NCBI RefSeq assembly: GCF_002278925.1
Contig: NZ_NCJH01000011.1
Location: 1 to 64,000 of the forward strand
Length of the DNA: 64,000 bases
Direction: 5' to 3'
DNA from: Polaromonas sp. 39-63-25
GTDB taxonomy: Bacteria; Pseudomonadota; Gammaproteobacteria; Burkholderiales; Burkholderiaceae_C
The translations under genes and the position numbers were made by a program. Positions within the stretch are counted from its first letter, which is position 1; every line of letters begins with the position of its first letter. This document shows, in pieces, positions 45,734-56,746 of the stretch. The notes beneath the pieces were generated by a model. That model had not been told where the DNA came from. It saw nothing but the letters and a program-made list of their open reading frames with translations, and made no database searches.

Positions 45734-46618
45734 ATGAAACTCACGCATTCCAGAGCCGTACTCCTGATGATCGCGATCACGCTGATGTGGTCGATCGCTG
45801 GCGTGGTGACGCGCCATCTTGAATCGGCCCGCAGTTTTGAAGTGACCTTCTGGCGCAGTTTTTTCACGTTGCTGTCCTTGCTGGTCCTTCTGCCGCTGTT
45901 CCAGGGGCGCGCGGTGTTTTCCAGGATTCGCCATGCGGGCCGCTTCCTGTGGCTGTCAGGCGTCTGCTGGAGCATCATGTTCACCGCCTTCATGCTGGCG
46001 CTGACCATGACCAGCGTGGCCAATGTGCTGGTCACCATGGCGGTGGGGCCGTTTATCACGGCGCTGGTGGCTCGGGTTTTCATCGGCCACCGTATTCCGC
46101 CCCGAACCTGGGTGGCCATTGCCGTGGCGGGTGTGGGCATCGCCTGGATGCACGGCAGCCAGGTGAGCCTGGGCGCCAGCGCGGGGCAGCTCGCCGGCAC
46201 GCTGGTGGCCCTGCTGGTGCCCATGGCCGCGGCCGTGAACTGGACCGTGGTGCAGCGCAGCCAGGCGCACGGCGAAAAAATCGACCTGGTGCCGGCCGTG
46301 CTGGTGGGTGCGGCGATTTCCTCGCTGCTCACACTGCCGCTGGCGTTTCCGTTTGTCGCGACGCCGCATGACATCGGCCTGCTGGCCCTGCTGGGCCTGG
46401 TCCAGCTGGCGATCCCCTGCGTGCTGTCGGTGGTTTGTGCCCGGGTGCTGAAAGCGCCCGAGATGGCCTTGCTGGCGCTGCTGGAGATTATTTTCGGCAT
46501 TCTGCTGGCCTGGGCCGGCGCGGGCGAGGTGCCCGCTGCCAGTGTGCTGACCGGCGGCCTGCTGGTTATCGGGGCGCTGGTCGCCAATGAATTGATGGGA
46601 TGGAGACAGAGAGCATGA
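45734..46618 (+). CDS. EamA/DMT-superfamily transporter
   Basis: Membrane exporter-type protein of 294 residues with ten predicted segments in two EamA repeats. Repeat one includes LMWSIAGVVTRHLESARSFE and FWRSFFTLLSLLVLLPLF; repeat two includes LLVPMAAAVNWTVVQRSQAH and LEIIFGILLAWAGAGEVPAA, the second typical of the family's C-terminal half. Substrate unknown; relatives export amino acids or metabolites. The stop overlaps the next gene's start (ATGA), so it is co-translated with the CoA-hydrolase-like gene. Confidence 0.9.
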   Translation: MKLTHSRAVLLMIAITLMWSIAGVVTRHLESARSFEVTFWRSFFTLLSLLVLLPLFQGRAVFSRIRHAGRFLWLSGVCWSIMFTAFMLALTMTSVANVLVTMAVGPFITALVARVFIGHRIPPRTWVAIAVAGVGIAWMHGSQVSLGASAGQLAGTLVALLVPMAAAVNWTVVQRSQAHGEKIDLVPAVLVGAAISSLLTLPLAFPFVATPHDIGLLALLGLVQLAIPCVLSVVCARVLKAPEMALLALLEIIFGILLAWAGAGEVPAASVLTGGLLVIGALVANELMGWRQRA

Positions 46619-47751
46619 ACCAGACAACAACACACGCACCGGCCCACAGCGACATCCTGACCGAGGTGCGCGGGGGCGTCGGCTTCATCACGCTGAACCG
46701 GCCCAAGGCGCTCAATGCGCTGTCGCTGTCCATGGTGCGCGACCTGTCGGCGACTTTGACGGCATGGCAGGGTGATGCGGCCGTGGTGGCCGTGGCCATT
46801 CGGGGCACCAACAAGGCGGGACGTCCCGGCACGCCGGAAAGCCTGTTCGGCGGCTTTTGTGCCGGCGGCGACATCCGCTTTTTTCACCAGGCCGCGCTGG
46901 CCGGTGATTCGGACCTGGACGCGTTTTTCACCGAGGAATACCGCCTCAACCACCTGATCCACAACTATCCCAAACCCTACATCGCCTTCATGGACGGCGT
47001 GGTGATGGGCGGCGGCATGGGAATCAGCGTCGGGGCCAAGGTCCGTATCGTGACCGAACACACCAAGATGGCCATGCCGGAAACCAACATCGGGCTGTTT
47101 CCCGATGTCGGTGGCGGCTACTTCCTCAGCCGCTGCCCGGGCAGTGCGGGGGAGTACCTGGCGTTGACCGGGGCGGTGATCGGTGCCGGCGAGGCGCTGG
47201 CGTACGGCCTGGCCGACATCGAGCGGCCCGCTGCCAGCCTGCCGGGTCTGTGGCAGCAGCTGGGCGATCAGGCCTTTTCCGATGTTTCGGCGGCCGAGTT
47301 ATGGATTGCTACTCATTTGATAGCTGGTGGCGCCCGTCCCGAAAGGGCTGATGGCAAATTTGATGCCTATTTTTCGCTGGCCCGGGTGAAACACATCGTC
47401 GATGCCCTGGAAACCGCGAAGGACGATGAATGGGCGCAAAAGACCGCCGTCGTGCTGCGCAAACGTTCACCGTTGATGCTGCATGTGACCCTGGAGCAGA
47501 TCCGTCGCGCCAGAAGCATGAACCTGGCGGACGATTTGCGCATGGAGCGCGACATGGTGCACCATTGCTTTCACCTCAGGCCAGGCGCGGCCAGCGAGAC
47601 GGTGGAGGGCATACGTGCGCTGGCCGTCGACAAGGACTACACGCCGAAGTGGAACCCGGCCCGCATTGAAGACGTCAAGCCGCAGATGGTGCAGGCGTTT
47701 TTCGCCAGTCCCTGGGCGGCCGACGCGCATCCATTGCGCGACCTTCAATAA
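46615..47751 (+). CDS. Enoyl-CoA hydratase/isomerase family protein, 3-hydroxyisobutyryl-CoA hydrolase-like
   Basis: Crotonase-fold enzyme of 378 residues, the length of 3-hydroxyisobutyryl-CoA hydrolases of valine breakdown rather than of simple hydratases (about 260). Evidence includes GVGFITLNRPKALNALSL, FCAGGDIRFFHQAA (oxyanion hole), MDGVVMGGGMGISVGAKVRI and AMPETNIGLFPDVGGGYFLS, the Glu-Asp pattern of the hydrolase group. Residues 231-249 (ATHLIAGGARPERADGKFD) coincide with an interspersed repeat copy at 47305-47361, in a helical linker outside the active site. Coupled to the upstream transporter by ATGA overlap. Confidence 0.88.
   Translation: MNQTTTHAPAHSDILTEVRGGVGFITLNRPKALNALSLSMVRDLSATLTAWQGDAAVVAVAIRGTNKAGRPGTPESLFGGFCAGGDIRFFHQAALAGDSDLDAFFTEEYRLNHLIHNYPKPYIAFMDGVVMGGGMGISVGAKVRIVTEHTKMAMPETNIGLFPDVGGGYFLSRCPGSAGEYLALTGAVIGAGEALAYGLADIERPAASLPGLWQQLGDQAFSDVSAAELWIATHLIAGGARPERADGKFDAYFSLARVKHIVDALETAKDDEWAQKTAVVLRKRSPLMLHVTLEQIRRARSMNLADDLRMERDMVHHCFHLRPGAASETVEGIRALAVDKDYTPKWNPARIEDVKPQMVQAFFASPWAADAHPLRDLQ
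47305..47361 (-). repeat. Short interspersed repeat inside the CoA-hydrolase-like gene
   Basis: The plus strand reads TTGATAGCTGGTGGCGCCC and then AAAGGGCTGATGGCAAATTT. In frame as LIAGGA; same orientation and frame as the copies in ldcA and the penicillin acylase gene. Confidence 0.7.
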
Positions 47752-47758
47752 AACCGTT

Positions 47759-48580
47759 CTAAAGCTGCTGGTAGACCAGCTCGGCCAGCCGCATCAGCTC
47801 CTCGCGCGCGACCGGGCCGCTCATGGCATAACCGAAGCCCTGGTCCATCCAGTAAAACGCTGGCACTGGGCCGTCGTTGCTGTAACGAAAAGCGGTTTCC
47901 GCGTCCACCGGCTTGCCTGCCACGGGACTGCCATCGAGCGCCCCCAGGTACAGGGTCACGCGCACGCCCGCAGCGTTCTGGAACATGAACTGCGCCCGGG
48001 CGCCGCCATCACCGGGCAGCAGCCGGCCGCCGACCAGTTCATATCCCTGGCTGGACAACACGGGCACCTTGAGCGGCTTGCCCAGGCGTTTGGACAGCCA
48101 TTGCACCAGGTGCTCCTGCTGCGCCGCGCCGACTTCCACCGGATGCCGTACTTCCGGCGCAAACGCCGCATGGGCCAGCGTGGCCTGGCGTGCAAACGCC
48201 TGGCTGGCGCGTGCTGCCTGGCCTGCGGCATAAGAACCCCTGTTGCCGAACTGACCGTGCGCCGTCCAGCCGACGGCAAATGCCAGCAGCACGCCGGCGG
48301 CCATGCCGCCCCAGCGCCACCACGGGTCCAGCGTCTGCCGCTCGCGCGTGCTGCGTTGCACCGCCGCCAGCAGGGTTTCGGGAATGGGGTCGTCCAGCAG
48401 CTTCTGGTGCAGGCCGCGCAGCGCTTCGCGCTGATCCTGCCAGGCTGTCAAGGTTTCGCCAGCCAGCGGGTCGTCGGCCACCTGCGCCATGGCGGCGGCC
48501 CGTTGCCCGGGCGTCAGTTGCCCATCGACCAGCGCATTCAGTTCGTCGTGGGTCAGGGGCGATGTTCTTGAAGCATCCAT
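47759..48580 (-). CDS. Anti-sigma factor, transmembrane
   Basis: 273-residue partner of the ECF sigma encoded upstream. The N-terminal ~80 residues (LTHDELNALVDGQLTPGQRA) form a helical sigma-binding region without the HxxxCxxC zinc motif. One membrane segment lies at about 90-106 (WGGMAAGVLLAFAVGWTAHG), and the C-terminal ~165 residues should be periplasmic, with VRVTLYLGALDGSPVAGKPV and FYWMDQGFGYAMSGPVAREE as in the RsgI/ChrR-unlike FecR-type helper group of COG5662. It begins 15 bases after the sigma gene stop. The signal it senses is unknown. Confidence 0.85.
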   Translation of the reverse strand: MDASRTSPLTHDELNALVDGQLTPGQRAAAMAQVADDPLAGETLTAWQDQREALRGLHQKLLDDPIPETLLAAVQRSTRERQTLDPWWRWGGMAAGVLLAFAVGWTAHGQFGNRGSYAAGQAARASQAFARQATLAHAAFAPEVRHPVEVGAAQQEHLVQWLSKRLGKPLKVPVLSSQGYELVGGRLLPGDGGARAQFMFQNAAGVRVTLYLGALDGSPVAGKPVDAETAFRYSNDGPVPAFYWMDQGFGYAMSGPVAREELMRLAELVYQQL

Positions 48581-48595
48581 GGCGGTGTGGGCTTG

Positions 48596-49135
48596 TCAGG
48601 GGAGGCGCCGCAAGGCGGAAACGTTTCGGGCGCTGTCGGTTGCCGCCTGAGCTTGCGCAGGCTTGTCCATCAGGTCACGCAGGCGGCTGCGAGCCCGCGA
48701 CAGGCGCGACATCACGGTGCCCAGCGGGACGCCGACCACGCGCGCGACCTGCTCGTAACTCATGTCTTCCAAGCTGACGAGCAGCAGCACGGCGCGCTGG
48801 TCGTCCGGCAGCCGCAGCAGGCAACGCTGCAGGTCCAGGGCCTGATCCTGCCTGGCGTCGGGTGCGGCCAGCGTGTGGGCCAGCTCATCCACGTCGAGCG
48901 CGGGGCCAGCCTGCCATTGCCGCGCCGCACTGCGCCGCTGGTTCATGAACAGGTTGTGCATCAGGGTGAACAACCAGGCCCGCAGATCGGACCCGGCCGT
49001 CCACAGACGCCATTTGCTGCAGGCCCGCTCCAGCGTGTCCTGCACCAGGTCGTCGGCGGCCCAGGCATTGCCGGTCAGCGCGCGGGCATAACGCCGCAAC
49101 CCGGGAATCTGTGCAATCAGCTCGGAACGGTCCAT
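48596..49135 (-). CDS. ECF RNA polymerase sigma factor
   Basis: Group 4 sigma factor of 179 residues. Region 2 runs LRRYARALTGNAWAADDLVQ then DTLERACSKWRLW and the -10-recognition part LRAWLFTLMHNLFMNQRR; region 4 has LPDDQRAVLLLVSLEDMSYE and the helix-turn-helix ARVVGVPLGTVMSRLSRAR. ATG 49135 begins MDRSELIAQIPGLRRYAR; the frame is open 23 codons upstream. It is the middle gene of an apparent operon lipoprotein - sigma - anti-sigma on the minus strand. Confidence 0.9.
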   Translation of the reverse strand: MDRSELIAQIPGLRRYARALTGNAWAADDLVQDTLERACSKWRLWTAGSDLRAWLFTLMHNLFMNQRRSAARQWQAGPALDVDELAHTLAAPDARQDQALDLQRCLLRLPDDQRAVLLLVSLEDMSYEQVARVVGVPLGTVMSRLSRARSRLRDLMDKPAQAQAATDSARNVSALRRLP

Positions 49136-49163
49136 GGGCTGCAGTCGTGCGACTGAAGAAGGT

Positions 49164-49535
49164 TCAGGGCTTGACGATGTGCCAGACGTTCTGCACGCCG
49201 TCACCGGTCCTGTCGCCGGCCTTGGTGTCCTTGACCCAGTAGTAGAGCGGCTTGCCTTTCATGGCCCACTGCTTTTTGCCGTCGTCGCGCGTGATGACCG
49301 TGTAGTCGCCCGAGGCCTTGTCCGTCGCGGCGGCCATCAGCGGCGGCCAGTTGGTGGCGCAAGGGCCATTGCAGACGGACTTGCCACTGCCCGTCACATC
49401 GCGGTCAAACGTGTACAGCGTCATGCCGTTCGGGCCGACCAGCACGCCGTCGGCGACTTTGGCGGGATGGCTGGACATGGAAGCGCAGCCGCCGAGAAGG
49501 GCGGCGGTGAGGACGGCGATGGTCAGGTATTTCAT
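49164..49535 (-). CDS. Small secreted lipoprotein, COG4315 repeat family
   Basis: 123 residues with a lipoprotein signal (VLTAALLGGCASMSSHPAKV, lipidated Cys at about 17). The mature part holds two copies of the COG4315 pattern: MTLYTFDRDVTGSGKSVCNG with CATNWPP, and KKQWAMKGKPLYYWVKDTKA with GDGVQNVWHIVKP. Function unknown; such proteins often sit next to ECF sigma genes and are thought to be envelope-stress targets. ATG 49535 has GGAG upstream. It precedes the sigma gene by 28 bases. Confidence 0.87.
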   Translation of the reverse strand: MKYLTIAVLTAALLGGCASMSSHPAKVADGVLVGPNGMTLYTFDRDVTGSGKSVCNGPCATNWPPLMAAATDKASGDYTVITRDDGKKQWAMKGKPLYYWVKDTKAGDRTGDGVQNVWHIVKP

Positions 49536-49605
49536 GGTGAACTCCGGTAGGTGAGGGGGGTGAGGCAGAGCAGCTCTGCATCCACACAAACACCTATTGG
49601 AGCCA

Positions 49606-49615
49606 GTTTATTCCC
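49606..49615 (-). promoter_or_regulatory. Possible ECF-type -35 element
   Basis: GGGAATAAAC on the minus strand, about 70 bases before the lipoprotein ATG, resembles the GGAAT/GGAAC -35 elements used by ECF sigma factors. I cannot identify a matching -10 element, so this is weak. Confidence 0.3.
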
Positions 49616-49663
49616 TGTCTCGTCAAATATTTCTGCAAGACAGGGTTCAGCCTCGCACGGAAG

Positions 49664-50218
49664 TCAGCGGCTGCGCGACTTCATCGCGCGTTCGACCTCG
49701 CGCTTGCCTTCGCGGTCCTTGATGGTGTCGCGCTTGTCGTGTTCACCCTTGCCTTTGGCCAGGCCTACCTCACATTTGACCTTGCCGGCCTTCCAGTGCA
49801 GGTTCAGGGGCACCAGCGTGAAACCCTTTTGCTCGATCTTGCCGATCAGGCGCCGGATCTCGTCCTTGTGCATCAGCAGTTTTTTGGTGCGCACCGAGTC
49901 CGGCCGGACATGGGTGGATGCCGTTCCGAGTGGATTGATCTGGCAGCCGATCAGGAACAGCTCGCCGTTGCGGATCACCACATAACCGTCGGTCAGCTGC
50001 ACCTTGCCTTCGCGCAGCGACTTCACCTCCCAGCCCTCGAGCACCATGCCGGCCTCGAAGCGCTCTTCAATGTGGTAGTTGAACGTGGCTTTCTTGTTGT
50101 CGGCAATGCGCACGGCAGCAGCGGCAGCCTTGGGTGTCAGGTTGATGGCGGGCTTGCCTGTGGATTTTCCGGATGACGCGGCGGCCGGTTTTTTGGAGGA
50201 TGCTTCTTTGGTGGCCAT
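49664..50218 (-). CDS. smpB: SsrA-binding protein SmpB
   Basis: tmRNA-binding protein for ribosome rescue, 184 residues. The core [40 protein letters not shown] and the C-terminal basic tail ([20 protein letters not shown]) are diagnostic. A 35-residue Lys/Ala/Ser-rich extension precedes the core; no other ATG exists nearby, so it is real or an upstream non-ATG start is used. Divergent from ratA, the start codons 55 bases apart. Confidence 0.95.
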   Translation of the reverse strand: MATKEASSKKPAAASSGKSTGKPAINLTPKAAAAAVRIADNKKATFNYHIEERFEAGMVLEGWEVKSLREGKVQLTDGYVVIRNGELFLIGCQINPLGTASTHVRPDSVRTKKLLMHKDEIRRLIGKIEQKGFTLVPLNLHWKAGKVKCEVGLAKGKGEHDKRDTIKDREGKREVERAMKSRSR

Positions 50219-50273
50219 GGGTAAAAGGTAAGGGCGGCATCGGCTAATACAATCGAGCGCAGCCCATGATTGT

Positions 50274-50726
50274 ATGAAAACCGTTCACAAGTCCGTTTTG
50301 ATCTGGTACAGCGCAGCCGAAATGTTTGCCCTGGTCACCGATGTCGCCAGCTACCCGCAGTTTTTGCCCTGGTGCGATCAGGCCAGTGTGGTCGAAGAAG
50401 ACGCGCAGGGCATGACGGCCAAGGTGGGCATCGCCTTTGCCGGCATTCATCAGAGTTTCACCACCCGCAACACCCATGTGCCGGACCGACAGGTCTCGCT
50501 CAAGCTGGTGGACGGCCCTTTTTCAAAGCTCGACGGCGACTGGGACTTCACCCCCCTGGGCGACGGCAGTCAGCGCGCCTGCAAGGTCGACCTGACCCTG
50601 CGCTACGACTTCGACAACGCGGCGCTGGCAGCGCTGGTGGGCCCGGTGTTTGACAAGATTGCCGGCAGCCTGGTCGATGCCTTTGTCAAAAGGGCCGCCC
50701 AGGTGTATGGCGAGGCCGAGGTCTGA
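50274..50726 (+). CDS. ratA: RatA / coenzyme Q-binding (START-like) protein
   Basis: Polyketide cyclase/START-fold protein of 150 residues. [40 protein letters not shown] and [20 protein letters not shown] match the RatA/COQ10 family, which binds ubiquinone or ribosomal 50S in different studies. It is paired with the RnfH-like gene 5 bases downstream and divergent from smpB, an arrangement widely conserved in proteobacteria. Confidence 0.93.
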   Translation: MKTVHKSVLIWYSAAEMFALVTDVASYPQFLPWCDQASVVEEDAQGMTAKVGIAFAGIHQSFTTRNTHVPDRQVSLKLVDGPFSKLDGDWDFTPLGDGSQRACKVDLTLRYDFDNAALAALVGPVFDKIAGSLVDAFVKRAAQVYGEAEV

Positions 50727-50731
50727 GCGCC

Positions 50732-51070
50732 ATGACGGCGCTGGACATTTTTGTGCTGTATTCGCCCGGACCACGCGAGGTGCGCGAGTGGCAGGTGACA
50801 CTCCCGACCGGCAGCACCGTGGCGCAGGCCATTGCAGCCAGCGGCCTACTGGCCGAGTTTCCGGATCTGGCGGCAGGCAGGCTGTCGGTGGGCATCTGGG
50901 GGCGCAAAACCAGTTTGCGCCAGGAACTGCACCAGCAGGACCGGCTGGAGATCTATCGCCCGCTGAGGGTGGACCCCAAGATCGCGCGGCGCGAGCGCTT
51001 CAATAAACAGGGCATGAAAAAATCAGGGTTGTTTGCCAAAAAAAGGGAAGGGGCCAAGGCAGGGTACTGA
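50732..51070 (+). CDS. RnfH family protein (ubiquitin-like fold)
   Basis: 112 residues. REVREWQVTLPTGSTVAQAI, SVGIWGRKTSLRQELHQQDR and LEIYRPLRVDPKIARRERFN are the RnfH signature; the C-terminal tail is basic. Function is uncertain in the family. Co-transcribed with ratA. Confidence 0.92.
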   Translation: MTALDIFVLYSPGPREVREWQVTLPTGSTVAQAIAASGLLAEFPDLAAGRLSVGIWGRKTSLRQELHQQDRLEIYRPLRVDPKIARRERFNKQGMKKSGLFAKKREGAKAGY

Positions 51071-51084
51071 GAGCGAACGGCTGC

Positions 51085-53214
<2,130 letters not shown>

Positions 53215-53231
53215 TCATCCCGATGGCCCGA

Positions 53232-53262
53232 GGCGTCCGTGAAGGACGCCTTTTCTTTTTTT
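53232..53262 (+). terminator. Terminator between guaB and guaA
   Basis: Stem GGCGTCC / GGACGCC, loop GTGAA, then TTTTC and seven T. It lies 18 bases after the guaB stop, leaving about 16 bases to the guaA ATG, so guaA expression probably depends on read-through. Confidence 0.75.
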
Positions 53263-53278
53263 GCCTGAAACGCCTCTC

Positions 53279-54892
53279 ATGCAGCACCAAAAAATCCTCA
53301 TTCTCGATTTCGGCTCCCAGGTCACCCAGCTGATTGCACGGCGCATCCGTGAAGCCCATGTGTTCTGCGAAGTCCATCCCTGCGATGTGACCAGCGACTG
53401 GGTCCGCGACTACGCCCAGGACGGCAAGCTCAAGGGCATCATCCTGTCGGGCAGCCACGCCAGCGTCTACGAGGACAGCACCGACAAGGCGCCACAGGCG
53501 GTGTTCGACCTGGGCGTGCCCGTGCTGGGCATCTGTTACGGCATGCAGACCATGGCGCACCAGCTCGGCGGCATCGTGCAAAGCGGTCACAAGCGCGAAT
53601 TCGGCCCTGCCGATGTACGGGCGCATGGTCATACCCAGCTGCTCGAAGGCATCCAGGACTACGCGACCTCCGAAGGCCACGGCATGCTGGAGGTATGGAT
53701 GAGCCACGGCGACAAGGTCACCGAGTTGCCGCCCGGCTTCAAGCTGATGGCCAGCACCGACAGCTGCCCGATCGCCGGCATGGCCGACGAAGAGCGCCGG
53801 TTTTACGCCGTGCAGTTCCACCCTGAAGTCACGCACACCAAGCGCGGTGCGGCCATCCTCGAACGTTTTGTCCTGGATATCTGCGGTACGCGGGCCGACT
53901 GGATCATGGGCGACTACATCAGCGAGGCGGTGGAGAAAATCCGCGCCCAGGTCGGCAGCGAGGAAGTGATCCTCGGCCTGTCCGGCGGCGTCGATTCATC
54001 CGTTGCGGCGGCGCTGATTCACCGCGCCATCGGCGACCAGCTGACCTGTGTGTTTGTCGACCACGGCCTGCTGCGCCTGAACGAGGGCGACATGGTGATG
54101 GACATGTTTGTCGGCAAGCTGCACGCGAAAGTCATTCGCGTCGATGCCGCCGACCAGTTCCTCGGCCATCTCAAGGGCGTCAGCGACCCCGAAGCCAAGC
54201 GCAAGATCATTGGCCGCGAATTCGTGGAAGTGTTCAAGGCCGAAGCCGGCAAGCTCAAGAACGACCATTCGCGCCATGTGGCCTGGCTGGCCCAGGGCAC
54301 GATTTATCCGGACGTGATCGAGAGCGGCGGCTCCAAGAACAAAAAGGCCATCACGATCAAGAGCCACCACAACGTGGGCGGCCTGCCCGAGCAGCTGGGC
54401 CTGAAGCTGCTCGAACCCCTGCGCGAGCTGTTCAAGGACGAAGTGCGCGAGCTGGGCGTGGCGTTGGGCCTGCCTTTTCACATGGTGTACCGCCACCCCT
54501 TCCCGGGCCCGGGCCTGGGGGTTCGGATTCTGGGCGAAGTCAAAAAGGAATACGCCGACTTGCTGCGCCGCGCCGACGCCATCTTCATTGAAGAGCTGCG
54601 CAACTTCACCGACGACGCCACCGGCAAGAGCTGGTACGACCTGACCAGCCAGGCGTTTGCGGTGTTTCTGCCGGTGAAAAGCGTGGGCGTCATGGGCGAC
54701 GGCCGCACCTACGACTACGTCGTGGCCCTGCGCGCAGTGCAGACCAGCGACTTCATGACCGCCGACTGGGCCGAGCTGCCCTATGCGCTGCTCAAAAAGG
54801 TTTCCAGCCGCATCATCAACGAAGTGCGCGGCATCAACCGCGTCACCTACGATGTCAGCAGCAAGCCCCCGGCCACGATCGAGTGGGAGTAG
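53279..54892 (+). CDS. guaA: GMP synthase (glutamine-hydrolysing)
   Basis: Converts XMP to GMP, 537 residues (E. coli 525). The N-terminal class I amidotransferase has the nucleophile Cys86 in GICYGMQTM and the His-Glu pair in QFHPEVTHT; the ATP-pyrophosphatase P-loop is [15 protein letters not shown]; the C-terminal dimerisation domain ends [15 protein letters not shown]. Start chosen at ATG 53279 ([14 protein letters not shown]). It follows guaB, the normal order. Confidence 0.97.
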   Translation: MQHQKILILDFGSQVTQLIARRIREAHVFCEVHPCDVTSDWVRDYAQDGKLKGIILSGSHASVYEDSTDKAPQAVFDLGVPVLGICYGMQTMAHQLGGIVQSGHKREFGPADVRAHGHTQLLEGIQDYATSEGHGMLEVWMSHGDKVTELPPGFKLMASTDSCPIAGMADEERRFYAVQFHPEVTHTKRGAAILERFVLDICGTRADWIMGDYISEAVEKIRAQVGSEEVILGLSGGVDSSVAAALIHRAIGDQLTCVFVDHGLLRLNEGDMVMDMFVGKLHAKVIRVDAADQFLGHLKGVSDPEAKRKIIGREFVEVFKAEAGKLKNDHSRHVAWLAQGTIYPDVIESGGSKNKKAITIKSHHNVGGLPEQLGLKLLEPLRELFKDEVRELGVALGLPFHMVYRHPFPGPGLGVRILGEVKKEYADLLRRADAIFIEELRNFTDDATGKSWYDLTSQAFAVFLPVKSVGVMGDGRTYDYVVALRAVQTSDFMTADWAELPYALLKKVSSRIINEVRGINRVTYDVSSKPPATIEWE

Positions 54893-55115
54893 GGCGCGGC
54901 GTCCGGCGAGTCCATTGCTTCCATGGGGCGATTGACGAGTGCGGCGATGATGCAAGCAGGCATCTTCCTCGAATCTGCAGCTCAATTTCGCTTTTGCCCC
55001 CGCTCAGCCCCCTAGCGAGCCTGGCGGTGATATAGCATAGGGATAAGTCTTGCCGTCGGGGGGCTGGCTGGTTTCAGCTTTCGCAGGGCTTTTTTTTGCT
55101 GTCTTGGGGGGATAT

Positions 55116-56726
55116 ATGGTCTTTCTGAGAAAAACGGGCGGTGAAACGCAGCGGCTGCGGATGTGGTTCTTGCTCCCGCTCGCCAGCGTGCTGGTGTTTG
55201 CTACGCTGCTCATCGTGACGCTGATCCGCCTCAAAGCGACCGGTGATATCAACCGGTATACAGAGGAAACCTCTGCGCTCGCCGAGCATGTCTACCGGGA
55301 TCAGATCGAACTCTCGGCCAACATGCTGGGGGCGGCCATGGAGGCGCTGGCCAATGACCGATCGTTGCGCCAGAGCCTGGCGCGACGTGACCGTGAACAA
55401 TTGCTGCAGAGCTCGGCCGGCATGTTTGCCGAACTGAGAAAAAAATACGATATCACCCATCTCTATTTTTCCGGCCCGAACCGGGTGAATATCCTGCGCG
55501 TGCATCAGCCGGAACGCTTTGGCGACACCATAAACCGCAACACCACCCTGCAGGCACAGCAGCAGAATAAAACCAGCTACGGTGTCGAGTTGGGGCCGCT
55601 GGGTACTTTCACGCTGCGTTTGGTCACACCGTGGTTCGATCCTGATGGGCAACTGCTCGGTTTCGTCGAGTTGGGGATGGAAATTGATCATGTGCTGAGG
55701 GCCGTACAGCGACAGGCGAACGTCAAGATGTCCATCTTGATTGACAAGAAATTCCTCGACCGCCAGGCATGGGAATCGGGCATGCGCATACTGGGACGTG
55801 TGCCGGACTGGAACCGGTTTCCCGATATGGTGGTGAGCATTCAGTCGAAAGGGAACACACCTCCGGAACTTTTTCGGCTCCTGGAGCGCGGTCTTATCGG
55901 CGAGCAGAAGGTGGTGGTGCCCGTGGTGGCCGGGACATCTGAGTATCGGGCGGTGATTCAGCCTCTCGAAGATGTGGCCGGGCGCAGCGTGGGAAGAATG
56001 GTGACGCTGGTTGATATCTCGCCCCAGGCAAAAACTCTCCAGGCAAAGACGCTCGATGCACTGGCTCGCGAGAGCGCGTGGGTTGGCGGTTTGGCCTGCA
56101 TGACGTTGCTGGGCTTTTTCTACTGGCTGGTGGGCAAGGTCGGGCGGCAACTGGATCAGGCTCAGCAGCGTCTGCGCGAACTCGCCGACCACGACGGTCT
56201 GACCGGACTGTTCAATCACCGCATGCATTACCTGCGGCTCAGGGAAGAGTTTGTCCGCAGCGGGCGCACGGGCCAACCGATTTCCCTGCTGCTGCTGGAT
56301 ATTGACAACTTCAAGCAGATCAACGATCGCTACGGCCACCTTGCCGGCGATCTGGTCCTTAAAAGCATTGGTGATCTGGTGGTGGGTACCTGTCGTGAGG
56401 TGGATATTGCCTGTCGTTATGGCGGCGAAGAAATCACGCTCATCCTGCCGGAAACCGGGGCTGATGCGGCAATGATCCCCGCCGAGCGTTTACGCAAGAT
56501 CATTGAGGGCCATGCTTTTGATTTCGAAGACAAGGAGAGCATTCATGTCACGGTCAGCATCGGCGTGGCAACGTCCTCGGAACAGCTTGCCTCAGCCGCT
56601 GAACTGACCAACGCTGCTGACCGTGCCATGTATCGCGCCAAGGAAAAAGGGCGCAACCGGGTGGAACGCGCGGAGGACTGCGTCGAGGAAGAATCAGGCA
56701 TCGCCCCTGTTCCGGCACGTCCGTGA
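55116..56726 (+). CDS. Diguanylate cyclase with periplasmic double Cache sensor
   Basis: Membrane signalling enzyme making c-di-GMP from GTP, 536 residues. A first membrane segment (about 15-38, WFLLPLASVLVFATLLIVTL), a periplasmic dCache-type domain (about 40-305; YDITHLYFSGPNRVNILRVH), a second membrane segment (about 322-345) and a C-terminal GGDEF domain (about 365-520). The active site is RYGGEEITLI (436-439 GGEE), with the inhibitory RxxD site visible as REVD five residues earlier, so both catalysis and product feedback are expected. ATG 55116 follows GGGGGA at a suitable distance; an alternative TTG start lies 66 bases upstream. The ligand is unknown. Confidence 0.92.
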   Translation: MVFLRKTGGETQRLRMWFLLPLASVLVFATLLIVTLIRLKATGDINRYTEETSALAEHVYRDQIELSANMLGAAMEALANDRSLRQSLARRDREQLLQSSAGMFAELRKKYDITHLYFSGPNRVNILRVHQPERFGDTINRNTTLQAQQQNKTSYGVELGPLGTFTLRLVTPWFDPDGQLLGFVELGMEIDHVLRAVQRQANVKMSILIDKKFLDRQAWESGMRILGRVPDWNRFPDMVVSIQSKGNTPPELFRLLERGLIGEQKVVVPVVAGTSEYRAVIQPLEDVAGRSVGRMVTLVDISPQAKTLQAKTLDALARESAWVGGLACMTLLGFFYWLVGKVGRQLDQAQQRLRELADHDGLTGLFNHRMHYLRLREEFVRSGRTGQPISLLLLDIDNFKQINDRYGHLAGDLVLKSIGDLVVGTCREVDIACRYGGEEITLILPETGADAAMIPAERLRKIIEGHAFDFEDKESIHVTVSIGVATSSEQLASAAELTNAADRAMYRAKEKGRNRVERAEDCVEEESGIAPVPARP

Positions 56727-56746
56727 ACGGTTAAAGTACGCAGATT

